This document shows, in pieces, positions 6,208 to 9,322 of a DNA stretch of 9,322 nt. The stretch is taken from contig DGDP01000138.1 in the NCBI GenBank assembly GCA_002385485.1, positions 890 through 10,211 of the forward strand. Reading direction: 5' to 3'. This DNA comes from Acetomicrobium sp. UBA3949. Its GTDB lineage: Bacteria; Synergistota; Synergistia; Synergistales; Acetomicrobiaceae. The notes under the pieces were generated by a model. The model was not told the origin of the DNA, ran no database searches, and saw nothing but the letters and a program-made list of their open reading frames with translations. Position 1 is the first letter of the stretch. Each line of letters opens with the position of its first letter. Position numbers and translations under genes: made by a program.

Positions 6208-6429
6208 TTAAGCCTTCTTTACCACCACGTCCGGCTCGTATCTTGCAACAATTCCCTGTGCTGCTTTAACAATGTCGTCAAATCTGGCATCGTCACCGTC
6301 GATGATCATCTTGGCGGTCATGAAATTTACGGATGCGAAGTTGACGCCCTTCAAAGCCTTGATCTCCCTTTCCATCTTTTCCGCGCAGTTTGCGCAGTTA
6401 AGTCCCTCGAGCTTAAATGCCCTTTTCAT
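6208..6429 (-). CDS. Small HMA-domain metal-binding protein
   Basis: A 73-residue ferredoxin-like HMA domain. The metal-binding loop is G-L-N-C-A-N-C (C12 and C15), giving the C-x-x-C pair that binds a soft metal ion. It is the first gene of the efflux operon, translated from ATG 6429 behind a strong AAGGAGGCG. It ends 2 bases before the ATPase start. In many zinc and cadmium ATPases this domain is fused to the pump's N-terminus; here it is a separate chain that could deliver metal to the pump or act as its detachable regulatory domain. The two genes are in different frames with a proper stop, start and ribosome binding sequence, so this looks like an established split rather than a recent frameshift. 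Its closeness to copper chaperones is by fold only; the neighbours point to Zn/Cd/Pb. Confidence 0.9.
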   Translation of the reverse strand: MKRAFKLEGLNCANCAEKMEREIKALKGVNFASVNFMTAKMIIDGDDARFDDIVKAAQGIVARYEPDVVVKKA

Positions 6430-6457
6430 GCCGACGCCTCCTTTTTTAGGCTAAACG

Positions 6458-6488
6458 TTTTTTGGCTTTACATTTTTTTGGCTTTACA
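6458..6488 (-). repeat. Tandem duplication in the efflux operon leader
   Basis: The 15-base unit TTTTTTGGCTTTACA occurs at 6458-6472 and again at 6474-6488, a 16-base period. On the minus strand it reads TGTAAAGCC followed by A residues, twice, inside the 5' leader of the HMA gene. A third degenerate copy may lie at 6445-6456. Confidence 0.7.
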
Positions 6489-6489
6489 A

Positions 6490-6512
6490 TTGAACGTCTC
6501 TTCAACTGTCAA
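6490..6512 (-). promoter_or_regulatory. Second operator unit O1 with TTGACA box
   Basis: TTGAA-CGTCTC-TTCAA (6490-6505) is a 16-base palindrome of the same size as O2 and 34 bp away. On the minus strand it is preceded by a perfect TTGACA (6507-6512), but the -10 position (6484-6489, TTGTAA) is poor. It lies just downstream of the predicted start from the main promoter, so ArsR bound here could block early elongation. Confidence 0.6.
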
Positions 6513-6516
6513 GGCA

Positions 6517-6546
6517 ATTATAGTTGAGTATATGTTCAACCGTCAA
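6517..6546 (-). promoter_or_regulatory. Main promoter of the efflux operon with ArsR operator O2 as spacer
   Basis: On the minus strand: TTGACG (6541-6546), an 18-bp spacer, and TATAAT (6517-6522). The spacer is exactly the imperfect palindrome GTTGA-N8-TCAAC (6523-6540), the A/T-centred shape bound by SmtB/CadC/CzrA-type repressors. Metal-free ArsR bound here would exclude RNA polymerase, and metal would release it. Confidence 0.75.
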
Positions 6547-6620
6547 GATCGTAAGGCCTTTTTTAAGAAAATATCGGCGTAAACGTGCAAGAAACGACGA
6601 AGCATCGCGATATTATCCGC

Positions 6621-6649
6621 TTTTTCAACGTTCGGGTTGATGATAGAAT
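6621..6649 (+). promoter_or_regulatory. Tentative promoter of the arsR gene
   Basis: TAGAAT (6644-6649) could be a -10 box, with a poor TTTTTC (6621-6626) 17 bp before it. A palindrome TCAAC-N6-GTTGA (6625-6640) lies in the spacer; its half-sites match O1/O2 but face the other way. Autoregulation is possible but not shown. Confidence 0.3.
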
Positions 6650-6729
6650 ACAATCGACTGATACTTGCTGGGCATTACATCTTTTTGATTGACGTTACTA
6701 GCTAAATTTTGGTCAATTGGAGGCATTGC

Positions 6730-7095
6730 ATGAAAAAGGACGAAATGGTCTGCGACTGCGACGTCATCCACGAGGAGGTGGTCGACGCAGTCAGAAAAAA
6801 ACTGCCCGACGAAAGGGAGCTTTACGATTTATCGGATTTCTTCAAGGTCCTGGGCGACAGCACGAGGGCAAAGATCATGTGGGCCCTCGATGAAAGCGAG
6901 ATGTGCGTCTGCGACTTGGCCATGCTTTTGGGCATGACGAAGTCTGCCGTCTCCCACCAACTGCGCTCGCTTCGGGAGGCAAACCTCGTAAAAAACAGGC
7001 GCGAGGGGAAAAACGTGTTCTACTCCCTCGCCGACGACCACGTCAAACAAATATTCGAGAAGGGCCTCGAACACATCCGCGAGAAAAAAGACTAA
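6730..7095 (+). CDS. cadC/smtB-like: ArsR/SmtB-family metal-sensing repressor (CadC-like)
   Basis: A 121-residue winged-helix repressor that would bind O1/O2 and dissociate on Zn, Cd or Pb binding. The start is ATG 6730, six bases after GGAGG (6719-6723); an upstream in-frame TTG at 6709 would overlap that site. The helix-turn-helix is about residues 57-84 (C-V-C-D-L-A...K-S-A-V-S-H-Q-L-R-S-L), followed by the wing R-R-E-G-K-N-V-F-Y-S. Two sensor sites are visible. The alpha-3N site has C8 and C10 near the N-terminus plus E-M-C-V-C-D (C59, C61), as in CadC. The alpha-5 site matches D-x-H-x10-H-x2-E exactly at D102, H104, H115 and E118, as in SmtB and CzrA. It is divergent from the efflux operon, sharing its 300-bp control region. 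The gene ends at 7095, directly before a 13-base tandem duplication and repeat R2. Confidence 0.92.
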   Translation: MKKDEMVCDCDVIHEEVVDAVRKKLPDERELYDLSDFFKVLGDSTRAKIMWALDESEMCVCDLAMLLGMTKSAVSHQLRSLREANLVKNRREGKNVFYSLADDHVKQIFEKGLEHIREKKD

Positions 7096-7121
7096 ATTTT
7101 CGGGGTCGATTTTCGGGGTCG
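7096..7121 (+). repeat. 13-base tandem duplication at the inner edge of R2
   Basis: ATTTTCGGGGTCG occurs twice in a row, 7096-7108 and 7109-7121, starting at the base after the arsR stop. The second copy runs into the R2 core. It duplicates the GGGGTC end of the repeat and may be a footprint of insertion or slippage. Confidence 0.8.
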
Positions 7122-7158
7122 GATCTTTAATCTTGAATTTTAGTTTAATAGGTTAATA
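7115..7158 (+). repeat. Dispersed repeat R2 (subtype A), right boundary of the metal module
   Basis: It begins GGGGTCGGATCTTTAATCTT and is the inverted partner of R3 (41 of 44 identical by hand count). It lies 20 bases after the arsR stop. The rest of the interval to 7339 is AT-rich with no gene or clear terminator. Confidence 0.85.
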
Positions 7159-7339
7159 TACTTAAACCAATTATTAATATAGAACATCTGTATTGAAGAA
7201 GTAAAGATGATTTTTGGGATTATCGTCTTCGATACGGTCATTTTAAGCATGTTTGCAAAATATTGATCCAAAGAGTGGCTCAAAGAATCTATCATTAATT
7301 TAGCTATTTAGTGTCTTATCTTGGTAGACCCCGGTGCTT

Positions 7340-8047
7340 TTATATGTCCGGTGCCTGTGGCGTAGATTTGTTTAGGATTCCCTTCGCCCTGACCTTGCAT
7401 CCAATTGCCTCAAGATGGCATGAAAGCAGGTCCAAAGCTTTTTCTACTTCCCGTGCGTCGGGTTCCTGGGCTGCATCGACGAAAAAGAGCGCCTCTTTTG
7501 TATTGGTCGTAACGGCGCACAACCTGCTGTCGCGGTGATTCCACAGCCAACAGCAAATCTTTTCCTCGTCGGCATACACGATGTGGGTGTCTTTGACGGT
7601 AATTTCCTCACCTGAACCGAGGGGAAGAAATATCTCACCTGTTTTGCCATACCTCAGCGTGAGGTCGCCTCTAAGTTTATGTACATCATAAGCTCCCATG
7701 GGAAGCAGCGTCATGACGGAGACACAGTTGTAGCAATCGACCACGCTTGAAACGTTCCAAAGACTTTCGCCCTTGATGACGCGCCTCAAAAGCGCCTCCA
7801 AAGAGCAACGGCAGCTGCTGGGTTTAACGCCCATGTCGCTGTAGATCTTCCGCCAGTTTGCGATCCTCGGATGTTTTGACAGCTCCTCTGTTTTAAATAA
7901 GCCGTATTCCTGCACGATCCGCGGCAGCTTTGACTTTAAAGCTTCCACGTAGTCATTGCTTGCCTCTACTACCACGTGAGCATAAAGCCAACCAATATGG
8001 GTGCCAGGATAATTTTCCAATATCTCCGGAGCTATTGTGATCTTCAT
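7340..8047 (-). CDS. Free-standing B3/B4 (tRNA-editing-like) domain protein
   Basis: A 235-residue cytoplasmic protein built around the B3/4 domain found in the phenylalanyl-tRNA synthetase beta chain. Conserved blocks are visible in order: W-R-K-I-Y-S-D-M-G-V-K-P-S-S (65-78), E-A-L-L-R-R-V (84-90), V-V-D-C-Y-N (102-107), G-A-Y-D-V-H-K-L-R-G-D-L-T-L-R (118-132), the P-L-G-S-G-E-E region (142-148), and W-L-W-N-H-R-D-S (167-174). In the synthetase this domain takes part in editing mischarged tRNA; for free-standing relatives, trans-editing or another small-molecule role is a proposal only. It starts at ATG 8047 behind AGGAGG. That site lies in CTCCTA-A-TAGGAG on the mRNA (8054-8066), so a small hairpin may lower initiation. 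R5 lies about 80 bp upstream. A broken second copy lies at 591-729 and 2657-2690. Confidence 0.85.
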   Translation of the reverse strand: MKITIAPEILENYPGTHIGWLYAHVVVEASNDYVEALKSKLPRIVQEYGLFKTEELSKHPRIANWRKIYSDMGVKPSSCRCSLEALLRRVIKGESLWNVSSVVDCYNCVSVMTLLPMGAYDVHKLRGDLTLRYGKTGEIFLPLGSGEEITVKDTHIVYADEEKICCWLWNHRDSRLCAVTTNTKEALFFVDAAQEPDAREVEKALDLLSCHLEAIGCKVRAKGILNKSTPQAPDI

Positions 8048-8128
8048 GATTTCCTCCTATTAGGAGTCTGCGGATGAAAGCGGGAATCCTCTTTTAACGG
8101 AATCGCTAAGTTTTTGCAGTGCTTAACT

Positions 8129-8155
8129 GGGGTCACATCTTTAGTTTTGAATCTT
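8129..8155 (+). repeat. Dispersed repeat R5 (subtype B)
   Basis: It begins GGGGTCACATCTTTAGTTTT and matches R4's inverted core at 22 of 27 positions. With R4 it makes a 100-bp inverted-repeat unit (8129-8228). It shares its variant bases with R1 and lies upstream of the B3/4 gene, as R1 does for the dead copy. Confidence 0.75.
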
Positions 8156-8201
8156 GGCACTTTAAGAAACCTCCGTTACACCTTTAAAGGTATTCAACAG
8201 G

Positions 8202-8228
8202 AAAATTCAAGATTAAAGATCCGACCCC
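8202..8228 (-). repeat. Dispersed repeat R4 (subtype A)
   Basis: Its 27 bases are identical to the R3 core and it is in the same orientation. It forms the last codons and stop of the amidohydrolase gene (G-S-D-L-stop). The identity reaches 29 bases on the coding strand if the preceding TT is included. Confidence 0.85.
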
Positions 8229-8944
8229 AATGCAAGTAACTTGACTATGTTGGTGTAGAAAAGGTCCTCCAGTTGAGCTTCGCTCAAGCCGCTTACTCGG
8301 CATCGTTGAATCTCTACAGAAGGGTGATGAAAGGGGGCATCTGTCCCGAACATGATCCTGTCATGGCCGACGACCTCGTAACCTTCCTTTATTTTCGTGT
8401 GCATCGGCATGCCGGAGGTTTCCAGGTATAGGTTTGGATATTTTTTTGCCATGTCAATAGCCGCCTGGATATATACTCCGTGTCCGTGGCCCATATGGAT
8501 CATAACCATCTTTACGTCGGGGAAAAGCTCCGCCAACTGGGCGATGCTCCAAGGGAGCGAAAAAGGTGGGTGCCCAGAGTGGATAAAAAGGGGAACCTGC
8601 ATCTTGCTAGCGGCTTCTGCAATGGGGTGAACGACGTCATCGTTTGCGACAAAGGCGTGCAACAATGGGTGCAGTTTGATGCCCTTGAACCCCTCCGTTT
8701 CGATATACCGCCTCGCCTCCTCCACAGCTTTGGGACCATCCCAGGGGTTGACCCACGCAAGCCCGACAAACCTACCAGGATTTTTATGCACAGCTGCCTT
8801 TGTGTCTTCGTTGTTAAGGGCGCACAGGACGGCCTTTTCTATGTTATATTCGTCCATTTGCCGCACCAACTCGTCAGCAGTAATCCCTACGTTGAAAAAC
8901 CCACCAAAATAACCTATATGCGCATGGGCATCGATTATCTTCAT
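8213..8944 (-). CDS. Amidohydrolase-family metal-dependent hydrolase (TIM barrel, Amidohydro_2-like)
   Basis: A 243-residue protein of the amidohydrolase superfamily, the short type with no separate beta-sandwich domain. Metal-site residues are visible: the D-A-H-A-H motif at the N-terminus (H7, H9), H122 in I-H-S-G-H, H150 in I-H-M-G-H, and D202 in F-G-T-D-A-P. The strand G-I-K-L-H-P (88-93) is also typical. Such enzymes hydrolyse or decarboxylate small organic substrates; the substrate cannot be named. It starts at ATG 8944 with AAGGAGAG about 9 bases upstream. A TATAAT (minus strand, 9002-9007) could be the -10 box, without a good -35. The C-terminus K-L-L-A-L-G-S-D-L ends in repeat R4, so the last residues derive from the repeat rather than the family. 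Confidence 0.85.
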   Translation of the reverse strand: MKIIDAHAHIGYFGGFFNVGITADELVRQMDEYNIEKAVLCALNNEDTKAAVHKNPGRFVGLAWVNPWDGPKAVEEARRYIETEGFKGIKLHPLLHAFVANDDVVHPIAEAASKMQVPLFIHSGHPPFSLPWSIAQLAELFPDVKMVMIHMGHGHGVYIQAAIDMAKKYPNLYLETSGMPMHTKIKEGYEVVGHDRIMFGTDAPFHHPSVEIQRCRVSGLSEAQLEDLFYTNIVKLLALGSDL

Positions 8945-9045
8945 AATGTATCTCTCCTTATAAGGGCGTTCATCAAATATCGCCGTATCACCTCAGTAAT
9001 AATTATATTTTTCTGAAAGTATTTTTGTATAGCAATTTCGTCCCT

Positions 9046-9322
9046 TTACCGCCCAAGCAGCTTTAAAACTTCGTCTTTCGATTTGGCGTAAAGCATGGCT
9101 TCGGCTGCGGCGTCAAGTTTAACTTCGTCAGTGACGGAGCGGATCATCTTTTCGTCAGAAGACGACAGGCCGAATTTTCGGCGCAGTTGTTTTATAAGCA
9201 CATCTTGTTTTCCTTTGATTGTGCCTTTAATCTCGCCTCTTTTTTCGCCTCTTTCTTCTCCTTGTTTTATCAGCTTTTCTGCAAAAGACGGCATGATTTC
9301 TTCACCTCCAAGTTCTTTTACT
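9046..9322 (-). CDS. C-terminal part of a DUF4351/Rpn-like protein (truncated by window edge)
   Basis: The minus-strand frame is open to base 9322, adding V-K-E-L-G-G-E-E-I before the ATG at 9294, so this is probably the tail of a longer gene. The visible part has K-Q-G-E-E-R-G-E-K-R-G-E-I-K-G-T-I-K-G-K, a charged G-x-x-x-G repeat typical of the linker before the end of Rpn/PD-(D/E)XK transposase-like proteins. It is followed by a DUF4351-like helical domain (L-R-R-K-F-G-L...). Related full-length proteins carry a nuclease domain further upstream. A GGAGGTG at 9303-9309, 8-9 bases before ATG 9294, leaves a short independent 82-residue protein possible. It stops at 9046-9048, 101 bp before the amidohydrolase. 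Confidence 0.65.
   Translation of the reverse strand, partial: VKELGGEEIMPSFAEKLIKQGEERGEKRGEIKGTIKGKQDVLIKQLRRKFGLSSSDEKMIRSVTDEVKLDAAAEAMLYAKSKDEVLKLLGR

Noticed and set aside
6709..6729. Earlier TTG start for the ArsR gene
   Set aside because: It would place GGAGG inside the coding region. ATG 6730 has that site at ideal spacing and gives the expected N-terminus.
4321..7158. Classical composite transposon around the metal module
   Set aside because: The flanking repeats are only 44 bp, encode nothing, and no target duplication is visible (ACAA outside the left, TACT outside the right).
8480..9016. 178-codon plus-strand frame over the amidohydrolase
   Set aside because: It is antisense to a gene with a complete metal-site signature and has no support of its own.

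Overview
The window looks like accessory chromosome from an anaerobic, possibly thermophilic bacterium of moderate GC. The gene set (a Zn/Cd ATPase with a detached HMA domain, a free-standing B3/4 protein, an AAA/DUF4143 ATPase, a DUF4351/Rpn-type tail and an IS1380-type element) would suit Synergistota or a relative. That placement is an inference from gene content, not from a marker gene.

Layout from left to right. (1) 1-501: the 3' part of a nucleotidyltransferase gene of the AbiEii/DUF6036 toxin-like kind. (2) 591-2690: a dead second copy of the B3/4-domain gene, carrying an in-frame stop. It is split by a complete IS1380-type insertion sequence (730-2656) with perfect 16-bp terminal inverted repeats and a 5-bp target duplication. 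Removing the IS and one copy of TATTC restores the homologous reading frame exactly. The transposase start is preceded by a leader that can fold into a three-way junction containing the Shine-Dalgarno sequence. (3) 2686-2996: an AT-rich gene-free stretch with two near-identical palindromes and further CGTTCT/AGAACG half-sites, upstream of an AAA/DUF4143 ATPase (2997-4157). (4) 4349-7095: a divergent heavy-metal resistance module. A small HMA protein and a P1B-2 Zn/Cd/Pb ATPase lie on the minus strand, and a CadC/SmtB-type ArsR repressor lies on the plus strand. The efflux promoter has its operator lying exactly between the -35 and -10 boxes, and this unit is repeated downstream. (5) 7340-9322, minus strand: the intact B3/4-domain protein, a TIM-barrel amidohydrolase, and the C-terminal end of a DUF4351/Rpn-like protein.

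A dispersed repeat with core GGGGTCGGATCTTTAATCTT runs through the window in five copies. Two copies form 44-bp inverted repeats (41/44 identical by hand count) bracketing the metal module. Two copies supply the same C-terminal GSDL-stop to unrelated proteins, the ATPase and the amidohydrolase. Two copies of a second subtype lie upstream of the intact and the dead B3/4 copies. This repeat family, and the way it caps genes, is the least explained structure here.

Functionally, only the metal module is a clear system. ArsR would sense Zn/Cd/Pb and release the efflux promoter, and the HMA protein and ATPase would then bind and export the metal. The remaining genes look like independent accessory genes whose arrangement has been shaped by the IS and the repeat.
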